Source: Paenarthrobacter nitroguajacolicus JCM 14115 (GTDB lineage: Bacteria > Actinomycetota > Actinomycetes > Actinomycetales > Micrococcaceae). Taken from it: a stretch of DNA of 47,261 nt. The stretch lies in assembly GCA_001313365.1 (NCBI GenBank), contig BBFS01000028.1, positions 1 through 47,261 of the forward strand. Reading direction: 5' to 3'. Made by a program: the position numbers and the translations under genes. A model generated the notes under the pieces. It saw nothing but the letters and a program-made list of their open reading frames with translations, was not told the origin of the DNA and searched no databases. This document shows, in pieces, positions 28,751 to 38,590 of this stretch (positions are counted from its first letter, which is position 1; each line of letters begins with the position of its first letter).

Positions 28751-29082
28751 TCAGCGTGATCGGTGCACTGGCTGCCGACCTGGGGGGGCACCCAACACGG
28801 AACTCTTGTCACCGGCGGGCGGCAACATACCGCCAAAGTACGCATTTTCCATAACAAGCCGAAGACGTCTTGAGGCTGCCACCCCGTGCGAGAAGAGGTT
28901 GTTGGGGGGGACCTCCTGCGGGCCAGTCATGTCCAGCAAGGTGCGCGACGGGGGGGAGTAGAAGGTGTTGTTGTCGATGTAGTGGTTGCCAGTGCTGCTG
29001 CTGCCGCCGTAGTCAATCGGACCCGGTCAGCCCCCCCTTGGCGGCGGTCAGGTTTGTTTGCTCTTATCCGCAGACCTTGCGG
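28751..29082 (-). other. Unassigned stretch with a possible coding remnant
   Basis: No intact gene. The minus strand has one protein-like run, LLDMTGPQEVPPNNLFSHGV and ASRRLRLVMENAYFGGM, possibly preceded by STGNHYIDNNTFYSP. I do not recognise it. It is cut off by stops on both sides and joins directly to the EamA fragment, consistent with a decayed region downstream of the biosynthetic cluster. Confidence 0.35.
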
Positions 29083-29773
29083 TCAACTCTCGAACAAGAA
29101 TTGACCGCTCTGAACGATCAGGCGAAAGGGTTCTAAGACACCGACCGTGACGACGGCGTCGCTCACCAACACAGATCTGAAGTAGACATCCCCCCCAGCC
29201 ATCATGAGGTCGTCCATGTTCCGGCGGTAGTTGAAATTCAACGGCGTCACGTCTCCGAGACCTCGTCTGCCAAGCTTGACCAGGCACTCGTGAACGGTCC
29301 ACCGGGTTACTGCAAACCGTTGGTCGATCTGATCCGCCCCAGCTGAGAGCAGGATTCCCAGGCTCTCAAGGTTGTGCACACGGGGGGGCGGAAACTCCTC
29401 ACAATCCACTGCGATTTCGCTATTTCGAGAGGTGGCCACGGCTACAACACCGCCTGAGTGCGCGATCGAAACGTGAATAGGCAAACCCTCGATGCTTGGT
29501 CGACCATGCGCTCCCCCCACACGTTTCGCAGAACTGGGCAATTCGCACGGCGGTCGCGGGAACGTGAAATTCACGCCCGACAACTAGCCGCGTCAGGCTA
29601 TGCCCGAGCGTAAATGTCTCCTGCGCACTAGCGGAAGCCAGGTTATCGAGTCGGCGAAGCTCCGGCTCAGTCAGCAGCATCTTGGCGACCTCAAGGGACT
29701 GTCGACTAAGTCTGGATATATCAATCACCCATAGGTGCACAGTCGCCACGGGATCCTGTCTGCTGGCAGACAA
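29083..29773 (-). CDS. Sfp-type 4'-phosphopantetheinyl transferase
   Basis: This enzyme moves the phosphopantetheine arm of CoA to the carrier-protein Ser; here the target is surely the PCP of the adjacent NRPS. About 230 residues. The N-terminal half has LTEPELRRLDNLASASAQET and FTLGHSLTRLVVGREF. The C-terminal half has HVSIAHSGGVVAVATS, the metal-binding IAVDCEEF (family D-x-E), and WTVHECLVKLGRRGL (family W-x-x-K-E-x3-K-x2-G-x-G, with His at the first Lys). The frame breaks near 29525 (C6 run). The start is TTG 29773, or GTG 29749. It is the last gene of the leftward cluster and overlaps the HAD gene end. Confidence 0.85.
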
Positions 29774-30473
29774 GTACTAGAAACCTTTACGTTCGGTCGC
29801 GATGGCTGCGAATGTCCTGCGCCCATGAGTTGGGAAACACTTGCCCAATTCCCCCCCACTGCGCCCTGGAAACTTCCGTGCACGCTTCCGGCTCCTGCTT
29901 CTGCGAGATCTGACGCCCTACCTACTCCGTAGCTGACACCTATAGTCCTAACGCCGGCCCTTCCTCCTGACTGGATGTCATAGCGCGAGTCGCCGACCAT
30001 CACGGCATACTTCGGTGGAACCCCAAGTCTTTCCAACGCAGCCAGGATCGGTGCCGGGTGGGGGGGCTTTGGATCTGCCACATCATCCGCACCTACGACC
30101 AGGTCTATGGCTGACACCAGGCCAGCGCTGGCTAGGATCTCAAGAGCCCCCTGGTGATTCTTGCTGGTAACGACACCAATCGACCATCCAGCTTCCCGAA
30201 GTTGCTTCAAGCCGACTTCCACAAAAGGGAAGACCAGACCTACCCCTGTCGGAACGATTCGTTCTATGTACCTGCGTCTATAGCCGGAAGCGATACGGTG
30301 TGCGTGATCGGCATCCTTGTCGGCCAATGCTTCAGCAATATCGTCTAAGGGGGGAGACCGACGAGGGCACGAATCGTATCGGTTACTCGGATCGTTTCCT
30401 CTCTTAGCGCAGCCACGATCATGGAAGGAGTATCAAGGAGAGTGCCGTCAAGATCGAAGAGCGCTGCCTTCAC
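29725..30473 (-). CDS. indB: HAD-family phosphatase (IndB/MinC-N-like)
   Basis: A haloacid-dehalogenase phosphatase of about 235 residues. Motif I is LFDLDGTLLDTPS, near the N terminus. Motif II lies at IGVVTSKNHQGALEILASAG. Motif III Lys is in ADDVADPKPHPAP, which here reads KPPHP because four C became seven. Motif IV is VMVGDSRYDIQSG. A C1 helical cap lies between motifs I and II. In indigoidine loci the equivalent gene is indB, and in the minimycin cluster a phosphatase of this kind dephosphorylates the nucleoside monophosphate. I chose GTG 30473; breaks lie near 30350 and 29855. The real stop may be nearer 29776, since the tail after NVKV looks out of frame. Confidence 0.83.
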
Positions 30474-30552
30474 GAGCTTCTCGAAACGACGATGTCGGCA
30501 CGTCGGGTGTGGTCCCGTGCCCTAGCGTTCGCGGTACCAGTGAGGACCACCA

Positions 30553-31536
30553 CTAGGACTTTTGCCCGTCCCCTGGAACAAGGGCATCCGGCCTGGTTGC
30601 GTAGGAGGCAAGTTGTCCTGCGACCTCTGCAGTACTGATGAGAACAGCCTCGTTCGCAGCTGATGACCGCCCATTTGTTGCGCGATCAATAGCCCGCATG
30701 AGGAACCGAGTAACATCCTTCCCGACGATGTCAGCTCTCTGGGCTGCCTGCAGGGCATCCTGTACAGCCGCCTGTGCCTCTGAAAAGTCGATTGCATCTT
30801 CGTGCCTGGGCGGTGTCGTCACCACAACGGCTGTCGAATTGCCCAGCGCCCAGTGTCGCTCTGCCGTTGCAGCCAGAAGTGCCGCGTCATCGATTCGTTG
30901 TGGGCTTCTAATTCCGCTGCTGCGGCAGTAGAAGGCTGGGAAGTCATCCGAGCGGAAGGACACGACTGGGACGCACTGCGTCTCCAGAAATTCCAAAGTC
31001 ATTGGCAGATTCAGGATGTTTTTGGCGCCCGCACAAACAACCATTATGGGTGTGCGGGTAAATTGAATCAGGTCTGATGAAATATCCATAGTTGTCTGGA
31101 CGCGTGGTGGACACCTCCGATTCCCGCCGAGCAGAAATGCTTAATGCCAGCTGCATGGGCAGCAACCATGGATGATGCCACTGTGGTGGCACCCATGCCA
31201 CCGGCTGCAAGTGCATGACCCATGTCTCGGCTGCTGACTTTGGGGGATGCCCTTACCTGTTGCGAAACGCTCAATGAGCCATCGGTCATGCCCACGAGTA
31301 TTTGACCGTTGTCGATGCCAATAGTGGCGGGAACAGCCCCCGCCCCCCCGCCGCACCGCATCCTGTACTTTGATGGCTGCCTCCGCATTGCGAGGATATT
31401 CCAAACCGTGCGTCACCACATTGGACTCCAGCGCCACAACCGGACTCCTATCCTCGAGCGCAGCTGCGACTTCCGGGCTGATAACAACATTCAAGGGCGA
31501 CACGCCATTTCCTTTTGCCATAGTTACTGCGGGCAT
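30553..31536 (-). CDS. indA: Pseudouridine-5'-phosphate glycosidase PsuG (IndA/MinB-like)
   Basis: PsuG enzymes reversibly join a pyrimidine-like base to ribose 5-phosphate through a C-C bond. Conserved blocks are VVALESNVVTHGLEYPRNAE (with the catalytic Glu), GAVPATIGIDNGQILVGMTD, SSRDMGHALAAGGMGATTVA and SSMVAAHAAGIKHFCSAGIG. These are followed by the catalytic-Lys block TPIMVVCAGAKNILNLP. The C terminus reads GKDVTRFLMRAIDRATNGRS. The first third shifts frame near 31345 (C7 run) and 31095. The start is ATG 31536, 12 bases after the NRPS stop. Beside a glutamine-cyclising NRPS, the likely substrate is the oxidised glutamine ring, giving a C-nucleoside phosphate. Confidence 0.9.
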
Positions 31537-31548
31537 GGTCTACCGTCC

Positions 31549-34500
31549 CTACAAGATGACAAGGTCTGCCTCATCCAACGGTGTTGGTGGGTCATCAGAG
31601 ATTCTTTTTACGTCCTGTGGCGCATCAAGTTCAATCGCACCGATAGCTTGAACGAGCTCGTCAACGTCATCCGCTAGCAGGCTGTAGTGGTCGCCCTTCA
31701 GAGTGCGAACATATGGGGTAACAGCCGAGTAATTTGGGTAAGCATCGAGGAACGAATAGTCATCACCTGCGGCCTTGATTATGGCAACTTTGGCATTGAG
31801 TTTCCTGCCTGCCAACTCTTCAAATGTGTACTCGAATTGGAAGGTACGATCGACGATACGAACGATGCGACGGACCACATTTGATTCCAGCCTGGGCATC
31901 GACGCAGCCATGAAGGCCACGAAGGAGCCCTCGTCATGTACCTCGCTGAGACACTGCTCGACCTTCTCTCCACGGATCGTTCCAGCGAAGACCGAATAGA
32001 GGATTCGCAAATAGATCGCGTCACTGAAGCTGGTAGTGCGCTGTGTCGCGGACGTGGCGCCTTCGATCATCGGGTTGCCGGGACATAGCAGCACAAGTCG
32101 GTCTACAACGTGCCCAGCTTGCTCGAGTTGCCAAGCGACTTCAAATGCCACCCTTGCACCAAAGGAATATCCCCCCCAGAGCGTATAGGGCCATGCGGCT
32201 GCACTTGCAGGATCTGGTCAATGTCTGCCCGGGCCATTGAGTTGATGTTGGCGAAGGGCTCCTCGGCAGCATTGATCCCCCCCAGGCTTGCACCCCCCCA
32301 GAAGTGGGCGCTCCGAAATCAAGGCTCCTAGGGCGCGCAAGTTCATGGGCGAACCGCCCAATCCCGGCCAGCAAAAGACTGCCCTGCCCGCCGTGCAAGT
32401 ATTGAGCTTTATCAAGCGCGAGTCATCTTGCCGTGCAGCGTCTACTTGCGCTGCGAGTTCGCGGAGTACTGAATGCCTGAAAAGAGTCTGCACCTTCAAA
32501 CTTGCGTTGCGCTGCTTATTAATGCGGTTGACGAGGCTGACAGCAGTCAGCGAGTCCCCCCCTCCCATTGCAAAGAAGTCATCCTCGGCTGACACATCTT
32601 TGTAATTGAGAAATTGGGACCACAAGCCGGCGAGCCAGCGTTCGGTGCGACTACGTGGATGTACAAGCCGCCTTGTCGGTCGGAACGTTTCCCGCTGGAC
32701 TCCTACACGGAGCGACTGTAGATCAACCTTTCCATTGGGGCTCAGAGGAAGGGAATCCATCACAAGCGTGCGTGCAGGAATCATGTAATGAGGTAGGGTG
32801 CGGCTGAGGTCATCCCTGATCATCTCAGCCGGGCCGCGCATGTGGACTTTGTCTCATCCATGCCCTCGCTATCAATCTGGTTCTGCGAAACTTTCCCGCC
32901 AAGAGCAAAGTACGATGCTCCAGGTACTTCGCCAGTGCCTTTCAGCAACCAATCCAGACGAACGGATGCCGGCAGCGGGTTGCCCGTTTTGGAGCTGTAC
33001 CCGGCGGACATAAGACCAAGCCCGGACTGGTTATTCTGGAGCCGGTGAAGCGCGCGGCCCAGCGCAATGTACTCCAGCCAGTGCCAGGTGCCTGTGTGAC
33101 CATCGAAATGCCAAACGAGGACCGGGTAAACACTTCCTGATTAATTGCAATGACGTGTGTCGGCTCAATACCAAGTGAACCAATCTCATGAAGCTGTCCA
33201 TCACGAAACTTGTATAAGCCGGATCGAGTCCTTGCACGCCACTTCCATGAGACTGGACGTAGTACGTGACCATTTCCGGGAAGTCCCCCCCAGCATGTCC
33301 CGGCGAAACCTCAAACGTACCTAAGTAAACATCTGAGCCAGCGGGTTGAAGATGCACCTGGAGCAAATCATTGAAAATAGCAGGTCGTAGCGACAAACCT
33401 TGCTCTGCGAGCGCTTCCTCAAGCATCCCAACCATATGACCGGCTTCTAATTCCAGAACCTCACGAACATTGACCTTGTAAACGCCTTCGATGGCGTCCC
33501 GACGTCCAAGAAGATGAAACGTGAGTTGAGGTCCAGTGCGAGCATGTTGCTGACAGGCCCGGCATACGACGCCGATTCGTACAACTGATGGTGGATGGGG
33601 TGGTAGTAGTACGTGCCGTCCGGGATCCCCCCCGGGATGTTACGCACGGAGATAAATAATTGTGTCGCGTAGAGTGCTCCCGGCGAGGCATAAGAAAATT
33701 TCGGGAGGAGTCGTTCGGGGCTGTGAAATTGCCCGAACCAGCGCAGTAGCTCGCCGAGCTGTGTCAAAGACAAAACGGAAGGATCTCCAGGGGGCGACGA
33801 TTCCAGGCCTCTCGGTCAACGTGCCGACGATGTCATCGCGAGCCACGTCTCCCCCCCGTCGAAATGCCGGTATGTTTTGCGGGCAAATGTACGTCGGCGC
33901 TGATTTTGGGTTCCAGCACTGTTATCCAAAGCAATCCGGCGATTACCCCCGGAGTTCATCGTCCGTCCTGACCCCGGGATCTGACAATTGAGCTCGCACC
34001 TGAACGCGACCAACCTTGGATTGATGATGGGAACCATGATGGCCCTGATCCATTAGCGCGGCCCGTCGGGCGTCGAGCTCAACGCAAGCCACGAGCGAAT
34101 CCCGACCAGTACGGCTGTCTTCTACAACCAACGTGGCCGCTCGCCGGACCCAGGGATGCTCTTCAATTCTGTGGCTTACTTCGTCGAGCTCAATTCGGTG
34201 GCCGTGGAGTTTTACTTGACTGTCCCGGCGGCCTTCGAAACGAAACAGTCCGTCCTCATCCTGGCTGACGATATCGCCTGTTCGATAGTAGATCTGTGGT
34301 CCACGTCCGGCTACGGTTACGAATCGCTCAGCTGTGAGTTCCGGGCGGTGGAGATACCCTCGCGCCAATTGCGGTCCACCGACGAGTAGTTCGCCCGACT
34401 CCCCCCCTTCGCTGACAGGGATCATTCCCTCGTCAACTATTAGGAAGCTGCAGCCTGGAATCAGTCGACCTATCGGCACAGTGCGAGCTCCGCTTCGGGA

Positions 34501-35468
34501 CCTTGAAGCTGTGACCGTATGGCTGGTGACGTTGATTGTGCACTCCGTGGGGGGGCCGTACAGATTAGTCAAACGGGCATGAGGAACCTCAGCTAAAACA
34601 TCCTGTGCGAGCACTTCACTGAGAGCCTCCCCCACCGCTGAAGATATGGCTGAGACTAGTCAGGGTCGCCAAACGCTGGGTGTCCACCAACGCCCGAAGG
34701 AGGGTGGGGGGGACTGCCTGTAGAGTCGTTACGGAGTTGGCGCTCATGGCATCAATCAGCGCATCAGGGTCCCGGTAAAGCCCCCCCGGCTGGCCCACCG
34801 CAATGCAGGCACCGGCAGCATTAGCCAACAACTCCCACTGTGCGGCGTCGAAGCTGATAGGTGTCTTGTGGAGGACCACAGCCTCTGGACTGAGGTGGCC
34901 GGCTGATTCCAACCAACGAATTTGGTGGGAGATGGAGCCGTGCTCGATCGCAACGCCCTTAGGCCGGCCCGTGCTGCCTGACGTGTAAATTACGTAGCTA
35001 GGTTCTCAAGGGCAGGGCCAGCCAGCTTTGGGCCTTTCACAATTGACTGCGACAGGTCCTGCAAATCGGACATCTGAACTGCCGAGCGCAACCTGCCCGA
35101 GAGGCTATTGCCCAAGTTGCGATGACTTACGACAACGCTTGCCTGCGAATCCTCAAGCATCTCAACCAACCGTTCCTCCGGGTAGTCCGGTTCCAGAGGC
35201 AGGTACGCGTAGCCCGCCCTCAAGATCCCCCCCAAACCGTGACGATGAGATCGATGGAGTGCTCCATGAGTACCCCGACGATCCTGTCCTCTGCCGGCGA
35301 GTATTGTGCCTTTCTGAGGTTCAGTGCAACGATTTCGCTGCGCTGCTTAAGTTCCCCAAAGGTCAGTTCCTTCAACCCGTCCTTGACGGCCAGCGCATGG
35401 GGACGTAGTCGAACCTGCCGGTCCAACATGTCGATCAAAGACGCAGAGCTATGAATTTTGGCAAGCAT
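31549..35468 (-). CDS. indC: Single-module NRPS, A(Ox)-PCP-TE, indigoidine synthetase type
   Basis: About 1,300 residues, the size of IndC/BpsA. The adenylation domain opens SSASLIDMLDRQVRLRPHAL; core motifs are YTSGSTGRPKG, NLYGPTECTINVTSH and GRRDSQVKLHGHRIELDEV. The specificity positions read D-A-W (FDAAQWE), Q (TLQAVPT), F-G (IFSGGE), L (NLYGP), I-N (CTINV), i.e. DAWQFGLIN plus the A10 Lys, a glutamine code. After RAALMDQGHHGSHHQSKVGR comes the inserted flavin oxidase domain (ATQLFISVRNIPGG, PDGTYYYHPIHHQLYE), then A10 LPLSPNGKVD. The PCP reads DDFFAMGGDSL and the TE reads GYSFGARVAFEVAWQ, ending at 31549. Breaks and one-residue insertions lie at many G/C runs (for example 34550, 33300, 32280). 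The start is ATG 35468. The product should be cyclised, oxidised glutamine, dimerising to blue indigoidine if free. Confidence 0.93.
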
Positions 35469-35578
35469 GTTTTGTCCGATTCCATGAAATGACGATTTAG
35501 TAGTTTGTGGCCCCCCCAACCTGCATTAACTGACGGCGTATCGTCAGCGCAGAGAGGCCTTTTGCGGATTCTCCCGCT

Positions 35579-36450
35579 TTAGAGTGTAGGGGGGGATCTC
35601 TGAGCGAAAAGCACCGATGCCAGGACCAGAACAGCGCCCGCAAGCTGAAGGGGGAGTGAGCGACTCCCCCTAGGAACGCGAATCCGAGGAAGGTGGCCAC
35701 CAGAGGACTTAGGAACCCCCAAGAACGAGACGGCCAGAGCCGGAAGGCGCTCGATCCCTCGGAACCAGACAACGTATGCCAGCAATGCCCCGACAATACT
35801 CAAGAACGCGAAGCCCGCCAGGTTGAGGCTCGAGAGTTCTTGCGGCAGCCCTTCGGCCACTAACGCCACCGGTAAAAGCATCACCCCGCCCATGGCAAGC
35901 TGCACACCGGTAAAGCCAAGAAGACCAACCCCCCGGCGGACGCCCCCACCTCTTGGTGAGCACAATTCCCGTTGCCATACTCAGAGCCCCCCCACCAGCC
36001 CGGCAAGAATGCCGACGGCCGTGAGTGCTGCCTCCGATCGCAGAACAAGCAGGCCTATACCCAGAGCCCCTACGGCGCAGGCAAGAATGTGCGCAGCGCG
36101 AATCTTCTCCCCCCAGCAACACGGCCCCCAAGAAGCAGTACGAACAACGGCTGTATGGACATCACGAGCGCTGCGACTCCGCCTGGCAACTCGTAAGCAG
36201 TGAAGAACAACAAGAAGAAGAACAACCCGATATTCAGCGCCCCAAGGGCAGCAGCTTTGAACCACCAACTGCCTCGGAGCACGGTGCGTGTTGCCAACAT
36301 CAGGACCAAGCCAGCTGGCAGAGCACGGATCGTAGCGGCCAACAACGGACGATCGGCCGGAAGAAATTGAGTGGTTATCAGATACGTGGACCCCCCCCAC
36401 ACGATGGGCGCGAATGCAGTGATCACTAAATCTGACGGCGAAGCCCTCAT
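35579..36450 (-). CDS. pecM: EamA/DMT exporter, PecM-like
   Basis: A ten-helix drug/metabolite exporter of about 290 residues. The first half reads PIVWGGSTYLITTQFLPADR, the family TM1 pattern, and LGALNIGLFFFLLFFTAYEL. The second half, in other frames, has VGILAGLVGGALSMATGIV, LAMGGVMLLPVALVAEGLP, FLSIVGALLAYVVWFRGIER and AVSFLGFLSPLVATFLGFAF. The start is ATG 36450, overlapping the previous gene by ATGA. Breaks lie near 36110, 35985, 35930 and 35715. In Dickeya the family member PecM exports indigoidine, so export of the cluster product is the expected role. Confidence 0.87.
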
Positions 36451-37140
36451 GGTCTGGGACCATCCGTACCAAAGAAGCGGTCACCGAAATCACCGATTCC
36501 TGGCACCATGAACGCATTGGCATCCAACCTTGACTCAACCGACGCCGTGACAATATCGATCTCCGGGTGCGCTGACAGGACCCGTTCAAGCCCTTGAGGC
36601 GACGACAACAGATTCAAGACAATTACCCGTGGGCTACTGACCCCGACGGATTCGAGAACCGCAAGCGCGGTCATGAGTGAACCGCCCGTTGCCAGCATTG
36701 GCTCAAGTAGCAGGACATGTTGGTCTCCGACTTCTAGGGGGTAAATGTGAGTAGAACAGCTGTGGCTCTTTGGTTGTCTTGTCTCGCTGGATGAGGATCT
36801 TGCCCAAACGCATTTCGGGAGCAATGGACCATAATTCGTGCTCAAAGCTCTCCCCGGCACGGACAACAGAAACCGCGCAAACTCTCTCGGTGAGCGTCTG
36901 TCCTTCAAAGACATGACCAGCGGGTGTGATTACTGCTTTGGGTTCGGTCGGCAGGAGGCCAACACCGGCTTCCAAAAGCAATCTAAGGATCCGACGGGAT
37001 TGCGTAATGAACACCTGGCGCGTTGCGTCCCGATCCCGGATTCTCGTTTGCGCGTCCATTAGATTCGCACTCGCTGGTAATACATGAACTTGACGTGGAA
37101 CCACGTAGTCAGTCGAAGCGCTCGTGGCTGCCCTGTTCAA
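36447..37140 (-). CDS. Uracil phosphoribosyltransferase-like protein (MinD-like)
   Basis: About 230 residues of the UPRTase family, which makes UMP from uracil and PRPP. The N-terminal hood has RQVHVLPASANLMDAQTRIR. Next comes VCAVSVVRAGESFEHEL, the family R-A-G motif. The PRPP loop reads LLLEPMLATGGS (usual form DPMLATGGS, so Asp is replaced by Glu). The C-terminal uracil site is VPGIGDFGDRFFGT. One break lies near 36740. Start and stop both overlap neighbours by ATGA. In the minimycin cluster, MinD is a UPRTase that protects the producer by raising the UMP pool. A self-resistance role is inferred here; the housekeeping gene should be elsewhere. Confidence 0.87.
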
Positions 37141-37821
37141 TTTGCTTGGCTTTCAGCGAATGCGATCCTAGCCTCGCTGACAAATCGAGTGACCTTGTCC
37201 AGGTCCTTTCGTTTGTTTACCCCCTCCAATCCTGTGTGAGCGTCAACCGCAGCCGGTTGAACTGCTCGGATCGCATCTCCCACGTTTTCGGGGGGGGTCA
37301 GCCCACCGGCCAGCATTAGCGGCCTCTCTGATCGCGCCACAAGCTGCGCACTAACTGACCAGTCATGCGTTCGACCAGTGGCACCCCTCGCGCCCGTGGC
37401 CTCGTGGAATGTATCCGTGATGAACATGTCCACGTGCTCTTGGGTAGCGTCAACTTGGGTGAGCAACTCTTTTATGTTGCTCTCACGAACGATCAACGAC
37501 TTGAGCACACCGAGATCGGGACGCAGGCGTCGCAACTTCGAAATCTCGGTGACACTTACCTCGCCGTGAAGCTGAACTGCTGAGAATCCCAACCAATCAC
37601 AGTACTTCGCAATTTCGTCCGCATCGGTCAAATAGCTGACCAACACTCCTGCGCGGTCTGCAGGTAAGCGTCGCAGTATGGAGTGTGCATCGCTTTCAGA
37701 GATGTCATCCATACCTGACGGCAAACGAAGTGGAAACCCCCAGCCAGTCCACGCCACACCCGACGAGCAGGTCAGCCTCCGCTTGGTCTATGATTCCAGC
37801 TACCTGAATCAGGTTCTCCAT
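37137..37821 (-). CDS. Phosphoribosylanthranilate isomerase-like (TrpF-family) protein
   Basis: A (beta/alpha)8 barrel of about 228 residues. It starts at ATG 37821 (MENLIQVAGIIDQAEADLLV) and moves into a second frame at a G5 run near 37738 (DWLGFP). Family blocks are SAVQLHGEVSVTEIS, MFITDTFHEATGARGATGRT with HDW (the phosphate-binding GGTG region, here GATG), PLMLAGGLTPENV (here with an extra Pro) and VDAHTGLEGV. TrpF-type enzymes carry out an Amadori rearrangement of a phosphoribosylamine. No other trp gene is near, and ATGA overlap places this one in the biosynthetic operon. It may act on a phosphoribosyl intermediate of the product; this is inference. Confidence 0.82.
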
Positions 37822-38502
37822 GAACTACCCCTAGTTGTTTGTTGTCCGGAAATGCGGCCGATTGGCCGTAATTGTTGTCAAAAATGTGCTTGTCGCTCAG
37901 GCGGCCCGGGTGGGCGGGAACATGGTCGGCATATCCGAGTGCCATTACGAGAGCGATTGCGAGGTCGTCTCGATCTTCAATGCCAATCACTTGCTTCACC
38001 GCTTGCTCTTCCCATCCGTTCATGGGAGCTGTCGCCAGCCCTTCTGACTGAGCGGCCAGCATGCAGAATGAGGCGGCAATCATTGCGTCCTTGACTGCGT
38101 ATTCACGCAGGAGACCCTTATCCTTCAGCCTTGCTGAAACGTCCGAGCAGTGAACACGGAGGTTTCGGCGTACTCAGCGGACCAAGCACCCCCCCGGTCA
38201 ATTGCCACTTCATGCATGGTGGAATGGTCAGCTTCTGGATGGTCGAGCTCCCCCCCGACAAAGACAAGAGTCACCGGCGCTTGGGCCACGGCACGTTGCC
38301 CACCGGTAGCTCGAACGAGAGCAGCCCGCGCATCGGTGTCATTCACGATGACCACCGAACGGGACTGATGGTTCCAGCTTGAAGGTGCTTCCATGGCCAA
38401 TCTGGTAATCCGATCCAGAACGTCTTTCCCTACCGGCGTGGGCAATAGGTGCCGAACAGACCGCCTGGCGAGGATTGCTTTCGGCACACTCAACTCGTTC
38501 AC
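37772..38502 (-). CDS. Nitroreductase-family flavoprotein (frameshifted)
   Basis: An FMN-dependent oxidoreductase of about 235 residues. The N terminus reads AILARRSVRHLLPTPVGKDV (FMN phosphate site R-R-S-x-R) and LAMEAPSSWNHQSRSVVIVN. The second half, after a break near 38150, reads RLKDKGLLREYAVKDAMIAA, SFCMLAAQSEGLATAPMNGW and IALVMALGYADHVPAHPGR. The start is GTG 38502 with GAGGTG upstream. The end at 37772 overlaps the TrpF-like start by 50 bases; a one-base error would put the stop just before that start. As the first gene of the leftward cluster it faces the PecS-like regulator. Its role could be redox tailoring or detoxification of the pigment. Confidence 0.8.
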
Positions 38503-38519
38503 TGTTCACCTCAGTATAT

Positions 38520-38540
38520 TTCGACATCGAACTATTCGAT
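38520..38540. promoter_or_regulatory. Overlapping dyads in the pecS-nitroreductase gap
   Basis: TTCGACATCGAA (38520-38531) is a 5-bp inverted repeat, and ATCGAACTATTCGAT (38526-38540) is a second with a 5-base spacer. They form an AT-rich dyad in the centre of the 88-base divergent promoter region. They are candidate PecS operator sites for the leftward operon. Confidence 0.5.
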
Positions 38541-38562
38541 AATGAACAATGTAGGTGATGTA

Positions 38563-38580
38563 GTGTTTGAGGTCAAACAC
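38563..38580. promoter_or_regulatory. Perfect MarR-type palindrome before pecS
   Basis: GTGTTTGAGGTCAAACAC is an exact 8-bp inverted repeat with spacer GG. It ends directly before the AGGAG ribosome site and 10 bases before the regulator ATG, the right place for autoregulation by a MarR-family dimer. Confidence 0.7.
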
Positions 38581-38590
38581 AGGAGTGGCT

